DNA of 64,000 bases. Origin: Cyanobacteria bacterium SZAS-4 (GTDB lineage: Bacteria; Cyanobacteriota; Vampirovibrionia; Obscuribacterales; Obscuribacteraceae). How positions within the stretch are numbered: the first letter of the stretch is position 1; every line of letters starts with the position of its first letter. The notes beneath the pieces were generated by a model. It saw nothing but the letters and a program-made list of their open reading frames with translations, was not told the origin of the DNA and did no database searches. Location: NCBI GenBank assembly GCA_018266255.1, contig JAFEAT010000011.1:41003-105002 (forward strand). The letters run 5' to 3'. The translations under genes were made by a program, and so were the position numbers. Positions 43,131-52,600 of this stretch are shown piece after piece.

Positions 43131-43312
43131 TCGAAACTAGCCAGGGCGATGGTTCCTGGGTGAGAGCTGAACAACGTAAAACCAGTTGTCAGACCCTCGA
43201 TCGTCACTCATTTCATATTAACTTCGCGCCGAACTCATCTGTGCTGAAAACTTTTTGTCGCTCAATGCGTCATACTTCACGCTCTAACTAATAGAAACGT
43301 GGAGGAAAACAC

Positions 43313-43657
43313 ATGGGCTGGCTCGATAGACTTTTCAAACACGACACACCTGCGCAGCAGCAACCTGCAGCTTCACCAGTGCAGACAGCACCTGCTCCTA
43401 TGGAATCGGTTCCAATCGAACGCATGGGGTTGATGGGTGAGTACGACCAAAGCGGATTGGCAAAGCGCGTTGCCAAGGCATTTGATGATGCTGGTTTGGA
43501 TGATCACCAAACAGTGTGGATCGCGCAGACAAGCGCAACTGTTGTGCTCAAGGGTAAAGCTCCTAACCAACAAGTGCTCGATAAAATGGTTGCAGTCGCT
43601 AAAAGTGTTGAAGGCACGAAGGCGGTTGACACCACTCAAGTACATGTCGGCGCGTAG
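43313..43657 (+). CDS. BON-domain protein
   Basis: 114 aa, strong GGAGG site. A Pro/Gln/Ala-rich N-terminus precedes a BON domain (LAKRVAKAFDDAGLDDHQTV... VVLKGKAPNQQVLDKMVAVA), which usually binds phospholipid or sugar surfaces and occurs in stress proteins such as OsmY and LysM partners. No signal peptide. Its 3' end is followed by a second copy of the last eight codons. Confidence 0.75.
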   Translation: MGWLDRLFKHDTPAQQQPAASPVQTAPAPMESVPIERMGLMGEYDQSGLAKRVAKAFDDAGLDDHQTVWIAQTSATVVLKGKAPNQQVLDKMVAVAKSVEGTKAVDTTQVHVGA

Positions 43658-43689
43658 CTGATGCCACTCAAGTACATGTCAGCGCATAG
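43632..43689 (+). repeat. Duplicated 3' gene end (32-base offset)
   Basis: CCACTCAAGTACATGTC plus GGCGCGTAG (43632-43657) is repeated at 43664-43689 with two changes, so TQVHVGA-stop is followed by TQVHVSA-stop in another frame. Confidence 0.8.
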
Positions 43690-43711
43690 TTAATCCAACT
43701 ACACTTTCATT

Positions 43712-43746
43712 CGGCGAGATTGATCATTGTGATCGACCTCGCCGTT
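43712..43746. terminator. Bidirectional terminator
   Basis: CGGCGAGATTGATCA pairs with TGATCGACCTCGCCG (two imperfect positions) between two convergent genes; TTTGCTT follows on the plus strand. Confidence 0.75.
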
Positions 43747-43772
43747 TGCTTCGCGATTTGAGTAATCAAATT

Positions 43773-44795
43773 CTACGGCGTGAAATCAATAACGTAGCGT
43801 TCCAAATATTCTTCGCCCGGTTCCAAAATTGTGTTGCCTGGAAAATTTTTCTGATTGATGGAATCTGGATAGTGCTGCGTTTCCAGCGCAATTCCGCTGA
43901 AGTCGTAGTACGGACTTTTATCGCCCAACTCATGAAAAGATTGGCTTGTGAAAATTTGCAATCCTGGTTGAGTCGCGTAAATTCGCAGTCTTCTTCCGCT
44001 GGCTTTCAGCTCCGCTTTGACAGCCTTCGGATTAGCTAAATCCCGGAAGCAGAAGTTGTGATCGTAGCCACCACCAGCTTCTTTAGCCCGTTCTCCAATT
44101 GTATGGAATTCTCGAAAATCAAATGGGGTGTTTGCCACTTCAGTCAATTCGCCAGTTGGAATTAATGCGTCATCAACCGGCACATAATGATCGGCATGAA
44201 TCAGCAGTTCGTGATTGAGAATATCGCCCACGCCAATTCCATTCAGATTGAAGTAGGCATGGTTCGTCATGTTGACGATAGTTGACTGGTCTGTTGTGGC
44301 ATGGAATTCTATTTCTAATTTGTTATCGTCCGTCAATTTGTAGGTGACTTTGGCACTCAAATTTCCCGGAAACCCCTCTTCTAAATGCTTACTCAAGTGT
44401 TTGAATGTTATCGTTTGATCGTCGCTTTGATCCGCATCCCATAACATTTTATCGAAGCCAACATTGCCACCATGCAAGGTGCAGGTTTTGTTGTTGAGGG
44501 CGAGTTTGTATTCCGTTCCTTTTAGCTGAAAAGTGCCCGCGCCGATGCGGTTGGCGTATCTGCCTACGGTGGCTCCGTAGTAGCACTTGCAGTCGAGATA
44601 TTCCTGCAAGTTGTCGAATCCAACAACGATGTTCGCGAACTCTCCTTGAGCATTCGGAGCCCAGAGTTCGGTCAAAGTCGCGCCGTAATTTGTTACTTTT
44701 GCTTTTGCGCCGTGCTTGTTTTTCAGCGTAAACAGTTCGGCTTTTCTGCCGTCTGGCAACGTTCCGAATGTTTCGCTTTTGATTTCGGTATTCAC
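43773..44795 (-). CDS. galM: Aldose 1-epimerase
   Basis: 340 aa, full length. Motifs of the galactose mutarotase family: GRYANRIGAGTFQL, LHGGNVGFDKMLWDA, MTNHAYFNLNG (catalytic His), GGYDHNFCF and ALETQHYPDS (catalytic Glu). Interconverts alpha and beta anomers of hexoses. GTG start four bases after the upstream gene, so translational coupling is likely. Confidence 0.9.
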   Translation of the reverse strand: MNTEIKSETFGTLPDGRKAELFTLKNKHGAKAKVTNYGATLTELWAPNAQGEFANIVVGFDNLQEYLDCKCYYGATVGRYANRIGAGTFQLKGTEYKLALNNKTCTLHGGNVGFDKMLWDADQSDDQTITFKHLSKHLEEGFPGNLSAKVTYKLTDDNKLEIEFHATTDQSTIVNMTNHAYFNLNGIGVGDILNHELLIHADHYVPVDDALIPTGELTEVANTPFDFREFHTIGERAKEAGGGYDHNFCFRDLANPKAVKAELKASGRRLRIYATQPGLQIFTSQSFHELGDKSPYYDFSGIALETQHYPDSINQKNFPGNTILEPGEEYLERYVIDFTP

Positions 44796-44799
44796 TGCA

Positions 44800-45132
44800 C
44801 TACTTTATTCGGCGCAGACCGGGCCGCGGCAGTGTCAACAGGTCTGCGAAGTGTTCGCGCAGAAATTCAATCGCGTCGCGTTCCGTAATAAGATCAGATT
44901 CTTTTTCGTACTCGGCTCGCTTGAACTTCCGCATCGATGAGACAAATTGCTCCCACGAAAGTTTCTTCGGACTGTCTGGTCCAATCGCGATGTCCAGCAC
45001 GAATTTTTCGCCCACTGGCAATTTTTGCAAATCCCATGTGAGCGCTTCAATGACTTGTTTGGTTTCGATATCGTTCAGGCAATCGTCTGGCAAATCGAAT
45101 TGATAGCAGTTGCCATGGCTGACTTTTGACAT
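44800..45132 (-). CDS. 110-aa hypothetical protein
   Basis: ATG with GGAGGGG upstream. Soluble alpha/beta protein (FDLPDDCLNDIETKQVIEAL, KFVLDIAIGPDS) with a basic C-terminus. Coupled to the epimerase four bases downstream. No family recognised. Confidence 0.65.
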   Translation of the reverse strand: MSKVSHGNCYQFDLPDDCLNDIETKQVIEALTWDLQKLPVGEKFVLDIAIGPDSPKKLSWEQFVSSMRKFKRAEYEKESDLITERDAIEFLREHFADLLTLPRPGLRRIK

Positions 45133-45223
45133 GTCATCCCCTCCAGGACATCAAATGCTAAGCCAAATCGGCGATAAGGGCAACCTCGGAGCATATATTT
45201 AATCCAATTTTCAGTAGCAGAAA

Positions 45224-45247
45224 GGCCACATCCCCTGTGATGTGACC
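45224..45247 (-). terminator. Terminator after the LysM gene
   Basis: On the minus strand GGTCACATC pairs with GATGTGGCC (one wobble) around a six-base loop and is followed by TTTCTG. Confidence 0.65.
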
Positions 45248-45379
45248 CTTCTTCGGCTTTCTGAGCTGGTTCAGTGTCTGTAACTCGGCTCTGTGTCTGC
45301 CTTTAGGCTGGGTGACTGAGAAATACATCAATTTAAGCACCCGCTCGTAAGGCCGCTATGACAGCCCTGCGCCACGTCT

Positions 45380-46510
45380 TCAGTCCGCTGCTCCCGTTTG
45401 TTGGTAGGAGACAATTCGTCCGTTCCTGTCGGTCGTGGCGCGGTAAGTTTGACCGCCGTGGGTGCTGATGGTCGTGTCATATCTGCCGCTGCGCGCGTTG
45501 AATGTGGTTTCGACTTGAGTTACGTGTGGGATGGTTTGATTTCCTGTAGGCGTTCTGAAAGTAAGTTCGGCGCCGTGGCTCCACATGTCGTTCTCGTAGT
45601 TGACCACGCTGTGAATAAGGCGTCCATTGCGGTCCTGGGTCTCTTGTGCGGTGAATGTCGTGTTCCAGAGGTTGCCGTTGTCGAGTTTGCCACTGAAATT
45701 CGAAATTCTGTCGCCGGTTTCAGTGGTCTGTATCAGCCCCTGAGTGCGTGAATAAATTGACGGATCTTGTGCGCGATCTCCTGCTAATCCCGGCGCAGCA
45801 ATGACGCTGGAGCCACCGTCGCGTGGTAGCCGTTCGGGACTATCGGCAGCGAGGTTGGGCGAGTATGGTCCTGCTGGTCTATCATTGCGACCAGGCACTT
45901 GCGATTCTTGCCGCTGTTCTCCAGGTCTCTGCTCGGGTCGCTGTTGTCCAGGACGTTGTTGTGCTTCGCTGTTTGGAAGACGCAATTCGGTGCCCACCAT
46001 CAGACGATTGGGATCTGCGATGTGATTTTCGCGAGCGATATTTCGCACTTGCTCGTTGATCTGCGCATTCGTCGGACGCTCACCCGTCTGATGTTGCAGG
46101 CTGTCGCGAGCAATCGACCACAAATTATCTCCAGCGCGCGTTGTGTAATTTTTGCTGCCATCGACAGGATTAGTTGTAACTTCGCGACTGCCCCATCGCT
46201 CTGGCGGATTGTTGTTTGGCTCGCGTCTGTCGACGTGCATAGTGCGCATGTTGCGCTGTTCTACAGTGCGTCCGTCTTCACTGATGGTTACTAATCGATT
46301 CTGTTCATTCACTCCGGCAATGCGGAAGTCGGTCGGAAAGCCTAAGTTGCGCATGTCTACGCTTTCATTGATGCGCTGCAAGTTGCGCTGTAAGTGTGTG
46401 GGATCGCTTTCTTGCATATCGCGAATCTGTTGTCCCACACGTGAGAAATCCTGTCCAGACCGCATTCCCTGCAGGTCATTAACGATGGTATCTGTTTCGC
46501 GGTTGCTCAT
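45380..46510 (-). CDS. LysM-domain protein
   Basis: 376 aa, GGAG site upstream. A LysM motif (NYTTRAGDNLWSIARDSLQ... IADPNRLMVGTELRLP, about 118-180) binds peptidoglycan or chitin-like glycans. A Gln/Arg/Pro-rich linker follows, then a beta-rich C-terminal domain with internal repeats (GRLIHSVVNYENDMWS, GRYDTTISTHGGQTYRA, GRIVSYQQ). No signal peptide is obvious. Probably a cell-wall-associated protein. Confidence 0.75.
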   Translation of the reverse strand: MSNRETDTIVNDLQGMRSGQDFSRVGQQIRDMQESDPTHLQRNLQRINESVDMRNLGFPTDFRIAGVNEQNRLVTISEDGRTVEQRNMRTMHVDRREPNNNPPERWGSREVTTNPVDGSKNYTTRAGDNLWSIARDSLQHQTGERPTNAQINEQVRNIARENHIADPNRLMVGTELRLPNSEAQQRPGQQRPEQRPGEQRQESQVPGRNDRPAGPYSPNLAADSPERLPRDGGSSVIAAPGLAGDRAQDPSIYSRTQGLIQTTETGDRISNFSGKLDNGNLWNTTFTAQETQDRNGRLIHSVVNYENDMWSHGAELTFRTPTGNQTIPHVTQVETTFNARSGRYDTTISTHGGQTYRATTDRNGRIVSYQQTGAAD

Positions 46511-46631
46511 TGGTTAGTGCTCCAATTGGTAAAAGAAGAATGCTTGCTTCGTGATACCAATCTAAATTTTTGCCGTGACGAGTCGGTGGCACTTTTGTGA
46601 CCGCTCTGTGGCATGAGCAATTTTGAGCGAA

Positions 46632-48209
46632 CTATTCTTGCGGAACTGTTCGGAACGCAGCCGCGCACGCCATTGTTACCAGGGCGCCGAGCATGATGCG
46701 CCACGGGAATCCAACTATGGGCACTGGCGCTAGGACCGCGACAACGTCTTTCATTCCGATCAATTCAGCCGTGCTTGATAGAAGTCCACTGAAAATCGCA
46801 ACGACGATGAAGCCGACAAGCATTCCGATGTAATTTCCGGTGTCGTTGCCTCGCGTTTTTGTAAGAAGCCCTAATAGGAATATTCCGAGCATCGAGCCGT
46901 ATGTGTATCCAAATATTCCAAGCACGATGGGAATAATGCGGGAGTCTGGATGTTCGATGACGAAGTACGCAGTTGCTACTGCCACTACAATTACTAGTGC
47001 CGCGAAGACGTAGGTGAATTTGCGCACTTCTGAGACCGCTTTTTCGCCGGAAGAATCCCGATCGTAGAAGTCGCGCGTGAAGCTCGTCGCCAGGGCGTTC
47101 AACGCGGCACTGAGTGATCCCATTGAGGTGGCGAAAATGCCTGCGATCAGTAATCCTCGCAAACCGATTGGCATTTGTTTGAGAATAAAGTACGCGAACA
47201 CTTCGTTAGTTTTAGTCGGCAACGCTGGGTCTACATGCGCTTGATAGTAAAGATGCAGAAGAATTCCGATGGTTAGAAAGATGAATCCGATCGGCAGATC
47301 TGCCAGCCCTGAAAGCACAAGTGAGATTCGACTCTTCCTGTAATCGGGAGCGGTGAGCATTCGCTGCACCATATCTTGATCTGTGCCGTGAGTTGCCAGA
47401 GTTGTGAACGTCATGCCAATTAAAGCGGCCCAGATTGTGTAATCAGCGCACATCACGCTGCGGAAATTGGCTAATAGTCCACTATTTGCATCTATGCCTA
47501 TTGTGATCATCGAAAGATTTCCGGTATGCAAAAGTTGGTTAACTGAACCGCCGGAGATTTGACCAAGCAAAACCATGATGGCACCAATTGCGCCACCAAT
47601 CATTACTGATGACTGAATGCAGTCTGTCCAAATCACTGCTTTAATTCCGCCGATGGCTGTATAAATTGCCGTGATTATCGTAATTAAAACGATCGAAACA
47701 AGATAGATAACGAACTGCTGGGAAGGGCTTGGCTGCACGCCATTGATGATGGTGAACGCAACAGCCAGCACGATTGCTGCTACGTACAGTCTTGCGCCCG
47801 AGGCGAGAATGCGAGTGACAAGAAAAATCGCCGACGCCGCTTTTCTTGTTCCGGGGCCAAACCTGAATTGCAGATATTCATATATCGAGAAAACGTTGCG
47901 GTCATAGAACGGTTTCAAAAAAACGAATGCCACTATGACGCGCCCGATGATCATTCCGAGCACTAATTGCAGGTATGTGTAATTGACGAGCTTGTAGCCT
48001 TCGCCAGGCGTACCTATAAACGTAGCCGCACTTGTTTCTGCGGCGATGATTGACGCGAGCACCGCCCACCAGGGAATTGATCTTCCACCAAGAGCAAAAG
48101 ATTCGAGCGAATTTTCCTTTTGACCAAAAACTAGACCGACGTAGATCACGGCGATGAAATACGCCGCGATCACCAACAAATCTATGACCAATTTAAAATC
48201 GAGTTGCAT
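46632..48209 (-). CDS. Sodium:solute symporter (SSS family)
   Basis: 525 aa with about thirteen membrane helices. ETSAATFIGTPGEGYK, YLQFRFGPGTRKAASAIFL and AALNALATSFTRDFYDR are typical blocks of this family (SglT/PutP fold). The substrate may be a sugar, proline, sialic acid or other organic solute. Divergent from the gene at 48500. The LysM gene lies downstream in the same direction. Confidence 0.85.
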   Translation of the reverse strand: MQLDFKLVIDLLVIAAYFIAVIYVGLVFGQKENSLESFALGGRSIPWWAVLASIIAAETSAATFIGTPGEGYKLVNYTYLQLVLGMIIGRVIVAFVFLKPFYDRNVFSIYEYLQFRFGPGTRKAASAIFLVTRILASGARLYVAAIVLAVAFTIINGVQPSPSQQFVIYLVSIVLITIITAIYTAIGGIKAVIWTDCIQSSVMIGGAIGAIMVLLGQISGGSVNQLLHTGNLSMITIGIDANSGLLANFRSVMCADYTIWAALIGMTFTTLATHGTDQDMVQRMLTAPDYRKSRISLVLSGLADLPIGFIFLTIGILLHLYYQAHVDPALPTKTNEVFAYFILKQMPIGLRGLLIAGIFATSMGSLSAALNALATSFTRDFYDRDSSGEKAVSEVRKFTYVFAALVIVVAVATAYFVIEHPDSRIIPIVLGIFGYTYGSMLGIFLLGLLTKTRGNDTGNYIGMLVGFIVVAIFSGLLSSTAELIGMKDVVAVLAPVPIVGFPWRIMLGALVTMACAAAFRTVPQE

Positions 48210-48410
48210 GTGTTGTTGCGAGCGCGGTCAAAACGGATTGGGGTCTAAGCAGAGCGACGTCTAAGCGGAGTTGAGGTTGTCAGTAATCTGGTTGCACTTA
48301 AGACTGCATCAAATTCGTCTGGCGTGCTTCGAAATCCTAGCACCTGCGAGCTTTACGAAGATCAGGATTGGGCACCAGTGAGTGCTTCAATTTCGAAAAG
48401 GCGAAACGCT

Positions 48411-48439
48411 GCCCTCACATATGGTGCTGATGTGAGGGC
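48411..48439. terminator. 10-bp perfect hairpin
   Basis: GCCCTCACAT (48411-48420) pairs with ATGTGAGGGC (48430-48439) in the divergent space before the DUF3592 gene. Terminator or leader structure. Confidence 0.5.
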
Positions 48440-48499
48440 GCTCATTCTTGGTGATATGATGCTTGTATTGGAATACCCGGGCATTTGAGGTCGAAATTA

Positions 48500-49096
48500 G
48501 TGACTAGCGAATCGTCTAAAGAACAAGCATTGTCGAGTTCTGGAATTCGCTTCCTGATCGCAGGAGCTATTTTTCTAACTGTTCTATTTTTCTACGCCTG
48601 GGATTACGTCGATGGGCTGTCATACTTCCGCTCTGTGCAGAATTGGCCAGTGACTGAGGGCATCATAGATAGGAACACTTTGGCACCGGTGGTCCCGCGC
48701 GAAAAAGTCGATCCGCTGCAAAAATTGGCCGCTGCTCCAACCGAAGAAAAAGGCATCGAGTACAGCTACAAGGTTGATGGTAAGGATTATTCGTCGACAC
48801 GATTGGTGGCGGTGCAGCCTCAAAAGTTCCTGCAGAGCTTGAAGATGTTCTACGACAATCCCGACGAAAAGATGCTTGGTACAAAGTACCCGGTCGGGTC
48901 TCCAGTTGAAGTTCACTACAATCCAGAGAATCCTTCAGAAGCTTGCCTTGATGTTTCTGCTGGTTGGAAAAGTCGATACGTTGCGATCTGTTTCAGTGCG
49001 CTCACGATCGTGCTGCCGGCGATTGGCTTCTTGTTAGCGAGCCTGTTTATCTTTAAGTCTGAGACACTTACAGATGTCAATCGCGGAAAAACTTAG
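48500..49096 (+). CDS. DUF3592-type membrane protein
   Basis: 198 aa from GTG 48500, with GAGGT upstream; a TTG at 48485 is less supported. Two membrane helices, one near the N-terminus (FLIAGAIFLTVLFFYAW) and one near the C-terminus, flank an external beta-domain with PVTEGIIDRN, YSYKVDGKDYSSTR and GSPVEVHYNPENPSEA, typical of DUF3592. Function unknown. Confidence 0.75.
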   Translation: MTSESSKEQALSSSGIRFLIAGAIFLTVLFFYAWDYVDGLSYFRSVQNWPVTEGIIDRNTLAPVVPREKVDPLQKLAAAPTEEKGIEYSYKVDGKDYSSTRLVAVQPQKFLQSLKMFYDNPDEKMLGTKYPVGSPVEVHYNPENPSEACLDVSAGWKSRYVAICFSALTIVLPAIGFLLASLFIFKSETLTDVNRGKT

Positions 49097-49284
49097 CGCT
49101 CTCACATAAACGGCGCTGTTACTCAAATCTTAAAACTATTTCTTGTATGTATGTTGCTTCTGTCATTAGAATCACCATGGACGGTGCTCCCCAAAAGGTG
49201 TCTCGCAGCCGTTTCAGAAGATCCGTGGCTTGCAAAGAGACGCTCCTGCTCCGAAAATTCCAACTGCATCAAAGGTGTCTCATC

Positions 49285-50907
49285 GTGGCCAGCACACAGT
49301 CCAAAATTTATAACGTACTTTTGGCTTCCGCTTTATTAGTGCAGACCTGCACCCCGTGCTTCGCGGCCGACACCACATTAGATCTAAGAACTGAAAATAA
49401 ATCCCCTGTAAATACGACAATCAGCCCTGCTGAAACACCATTGACCGCTGACGCTGCTGTTCCTCTTACCGATAGTAAGCCGTCTGGTGGCACCTTCGGC
49501 TCAAGCCAATTGCTGTTAGCGGCTGCACAGCCAGCCCCCGCAACAGTGAATCCGGATGACACCGTTTTGCGTGGTGGCGTCACCAGTGACCCTGCTGAAG
49601 CTGGCAGACAAGTAGACGACTTGACCAGACAGATTCTACTTAAGTTGATTGAGTTCGAGAGATTCAATTTGCATTACACACTGGAAGTTGCCAAGCAAGG
49701 GCGATGGAAAGGCTGGCGCTATGCGTTTTTCCAGGAGCTCAATTCAGCTACTGGGTTGGCCGGATCTATCGTCTCAACGGCCGAGCGCGGCACTCACTTG
49801 AAAAATCCGACCAAAGTGAGCAGAGTCACTCAAGAAGACGCGAACCTTGTACCAGCAATCGGTTCTTGTATCGGCGCTGGTGCGGCTATTCTGGAGTTTG
49901 GGATCAACGAGTATCACGACATAGTCGCTCGTCATAAAGGTTTTGCACCAAAGAAAGCACGTCTACATGTAGCCGCCCTCAAAGCCGATATCGATCGTTT
50001 GATGGCAGCTCGAGAAACGCTTTTGAAAGTGGAAAGCAGTTCTCCAAGTATGCAGGCTCGCACCGAAGTTGATGCTGCTGAAGGAAAAGTTTTGGCCGAT
50101 CTTCGTGACGAAACTTTGATGGAGTTCGAGCGGTATCAGATCGGTGGACGAAAGATATTTGCGTTTCAGCAAAGTCAATTGTTTTTCGATGCCACCAAAT
50201 ATTCTTTGAACGCTGCTGGTTCATTCCTCGCGTATGACTCCTTGCATGCGCGTGATCGCCGCTACAACGGTAGAGCCGGTGTGTGCTGGAACATCTCTGG
50301 CGGAGTGTATATGTTCGGTCCGATCATCAGCAGATTGATCGCGAAGGGCGTTGGCGAAGGTCACAAGAGAGCCCTGCGCTCGACTGTAGGCGATGCGCAC
50401 CAAACTACCATTCAAAAGCTGGAAGCCGATAGACAATTGCTTGCCAATCTTTGCAGCAGCACCAACATTGCACCAGATAAAGTTGCAACTGCAGTGGACC
50501 GCTCTGCGATGTACGACATACATCAAAAAGCATTCTCTGATGAAATTATTTCGGGGCAGAAAGCTAAAGCTAAAGCTACTACGGTAGCCAGCCAAAACAT
50601 TGGAGCTGGTCTATATTTAGGCGGATCGAGACTTGCTCAAGGCATACTCTTTACCGTTCCTGGTTTCAACAGAAACTTCAACTCGAAATCTGAGTTGTCT
50701 AGTCGGGTTACAAATAACGACCTCTTCGCAGCAGCTGTTATCGGTATCCCCGCTGCTTCATTTGCGATGCTAGATACATTGCGAATTCAAGTTCAAGGTG
50801 AACTCAATCGACATAAGCTGAAAAAGTCTGGAATGCTTCCTGCTCAAATTGCTCACGCTCGTCTAAAGCAACTTGACGATATGGAAACCCGGTTGGCCGC
50901 CAAGTAA
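49285..50907 (+). CDS. Large secreted protein of unknown function
   Basis: 540 aa from GTG 49285, with AAAGGTG upstream; a longer frame from 49147 is possible. Signal peptide (MASTQSKIYNVLLASALLVQ, ending CFA). A Pro/Thr/Ala linker is followed by a mostly helical body (LLKLIEFERFNLHYTLEVAK, ARLHVAALKADIDRLMAARE, LADLRDETLMEFERYQIGGR) with hydrophobic helices near 320-360 and 450-510. No domain recognised. Confidence 0.6.
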   Translation: MASTQSKIYNVLLASALLVQTCTPCFAADTTLDLRTENKSPVNTTISPAETPLTADAAVPLTDSKPSGGTFGSSQLLLAAAQPAPATVNPDDTVLRGGVTSDPAEAGRQVDDLTRQILLKLIEFERFNLHYTLEVAKQGRWKGWRYAFFQELNSATGLAGSIVSTAERGTHLKNPTKVSRVTQEDANLVPAIGSCIGAGAAILEFGINEYHDIVARHKGFAPKKARLHVAALKADIDRLMAARETLLKVESSSPSMQARTEVDAAEGKVLADLRDETLMEFERYQIGGRKIFAFQQSQLFFDATKYSLNAAGSFLAYDSLHARDRRYNGRAGVCWNISGGVYMFGPIISRLIAKGVGEGHKRALRSTVGDAHQTTIQKLEADRQLLANLCSSTNIAPDKVATAVDRSAMYDIHQKAFSDEIISGQKAKAKATTVASQNIGAGLYLGGSRLAQGILFTVPGFNRNFNSKSELSSRVTNNDLFAAAVIGIPAASFAMLDTLRIQVQGELNRHKLKKSGMLPAQIAHARLKQLDDMETRLAAK

Positions 50908-50943
50908 ACGAGTCGTAGGGACTAGTTTCGTGTTTATCTCGAT

Positions 50944-52353
50944 TTAGGATTTCAACAGTTCTTCGTATGCAATAGCCTTGATTTCATACGATTGAATCAG
51001 TGGTGGCACTTGCGGAGAAAGCTTGAGAGAGAGTTTCATGACACTCTGCCCATTTGCGTCAAGCATGATCACATCAGCTGAAGCGGCATTGTGAGCGGTT
51101 ATCTCCCCACATTTGAATGGACCTTTGAATTTTGCCACTTGATCGAATTGCATTTTTCGGCGCTCGAATGATTCGTCGAGCACTACGTTGTCTGCGAATA
51201 TTGCATGCGCCCGCTCATCCTTCCATGCGTTCAGCAGTGCGACGAGTGCCTCCGCATGTTTTATCAATGGTCCTGCGGAACGTACACGCGCAGCCGGTAA
51301 AAGCCCCTCGCTCTGCAAAGTTTCGAGGGCGACAAAGTTCGCGTCGAACATCGGTGCGTAAGTAATATTCGCCAGTGAAATTAAAGCGAACTGTCGTTCT
51401 GGATGCCAGATCATATTTGATCCGTAACCAGGTAATCCCCCTGAATGTGATACCAGGTAACCGAGTTTGGTGTCATCGAATAAGCGCAACCCCATTCCAT
51501 ATCCACCGAAAATATTTCGCTGCGATAACCCCGGCGTCAGTTCACGCTTAAGTGCGCGCGAGATTTGTTGCATCTCTCGACGGCTGGCTCGACAAAGCGG
51601 ACCGTCATCTTTTCCATCGCGCGCAGGGAATGCGTTGAGCATGAAGTTCGCCCAAATCAACAAGTCATCTACTGTGCTCCAGATGCCACCCATCGATGCG
51701 AATCCGCCGTCGGCAAGCGGTGGCATGCCGTCGTCGATGGCAGCGTTGTCACGGCGGCGATGCGGAGTTGCGTGGTGCGCTGCAGGAGTCCATCCGGTCG
51801 AGTGCATCCCCAGCGGCGTCCACAATTCCGTACTTATAAATTGTTGGAATGTTTGATTCGCCGCGTTCGAAATCGCTCGTCCGAGAATCGCATATCCATA
51901 ATTTGAATAGCAAAATTCCGTACCTGGTGGCTCGGCAAAATAACCGCCATCTTGGAAGAGCTTTTGCATGAAGTCGTGGTCGGCATCGAGGTGACGGTCG
52001 CCCCAAGGATCGTCAGTCGACAATCCCGAAGACATGGTGAGCAAGTGCCTTACAGTAACCGCTGGTGAGTCGCTCGTCGGCAAAGTCAGGTTTTTCAGCT
52101 CGGGAACGAGCTCTGCGATCGGTTGGTCGAGCTGAAGCTTCTTTCGATCTCGCAAAAGCAGAACTGCAGCCGCTGTAAAGCTTTTGCTCATAGACGCGAT
52201 TCTGAACGGCAAAGTGGTGTTGTGGGCGGCGATTCGCTTGCCGCCAAATGTCATTCCGTAAGCCAGGCTGGGAGCTTTGCAGCCGTCCTGAATCAATCCG
52301 AAATGCGCTTTCAAAATCGCCGAGGCGTTGGGATTTTTTTCGCCCTTTTTCAC
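50944..52353 (-). CDS. Serine hydrolase of the beta-lactamase class C family
   Basis: 469 aa, GTG start with GGAGG upstream. Active site: S54-M-S-K57 (IASMSKS, SxxK), Y149-S-N151 (YxN) and HSGG. The fold covers class C beta-lactamases, D-Ala peptidases and esterases such as EstB. No signal peptide, so a cytosolic esterase or peptidase is likelier than a resistance enzyme. The C-terminal 130 residues resemble the extra beta domain of family S12 members. Confidence 0.8.
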   Translation of the reverse strand: MKKGEKNPNASAILKAHFGLIQDGCKAPSLAYGMTFGGKRIAAHNTTLPFRIASMSKSFTAAAVLLLRDRKKLQLDQPIAELVPELKNLTLPTSDSPAVTVRHLLTMSSGLSTDDPWGDRHLDADHDFMQKLFQDGGYFAEPPGTEFCYSNYGYAILGRAISNAANQTFQQFISTELWTPLGMHSTGWTPAAHHATPHRRRDNAAIDDGMPPLADGGFASMGGIWSTVDDLLIWANFMLNAFPARDGKDDGPLCRASRREMQQISRALKRELTPGLSQRNIFGGYGMGLRLFDDTKLGYLVSHSGGLPGYGSNMIWHPERQFALISLANITYAPMFDANFVALETLQSEGLLPAARVRSAGPLIKHAEALVALLNAWKDERAHAIFADNVVLDESFERRKMQFDQVAKFKGPFKCGEITAHNAASADVIMLDANGQSVMKLSLKLSPQVPPLIQSYEIKAIAYEELLKS

Positions 52354-52600
52354 CTTGAAGCCTCCAGTGCTCGTGTGTCTCGCTAGTTTACGACACTGGC
52401 GGGATGGGAATGATTTCCAGTATCGGTGAGACCTTTAAGGATTTGTGTAATTTCGTTAAGGTTGCCAAGGCTCGGCGTAGTATGGTGCTACGGAAAAGAT
52501 ATGAACTCCCCGAAAAGTCTTCACTCAAGTAGCGCTGTTCCAGCCAGCTTCGAGCGAGTTTCGACTGCTTTCCGCACTACTGTTTTGCAGGAGCTGTTTA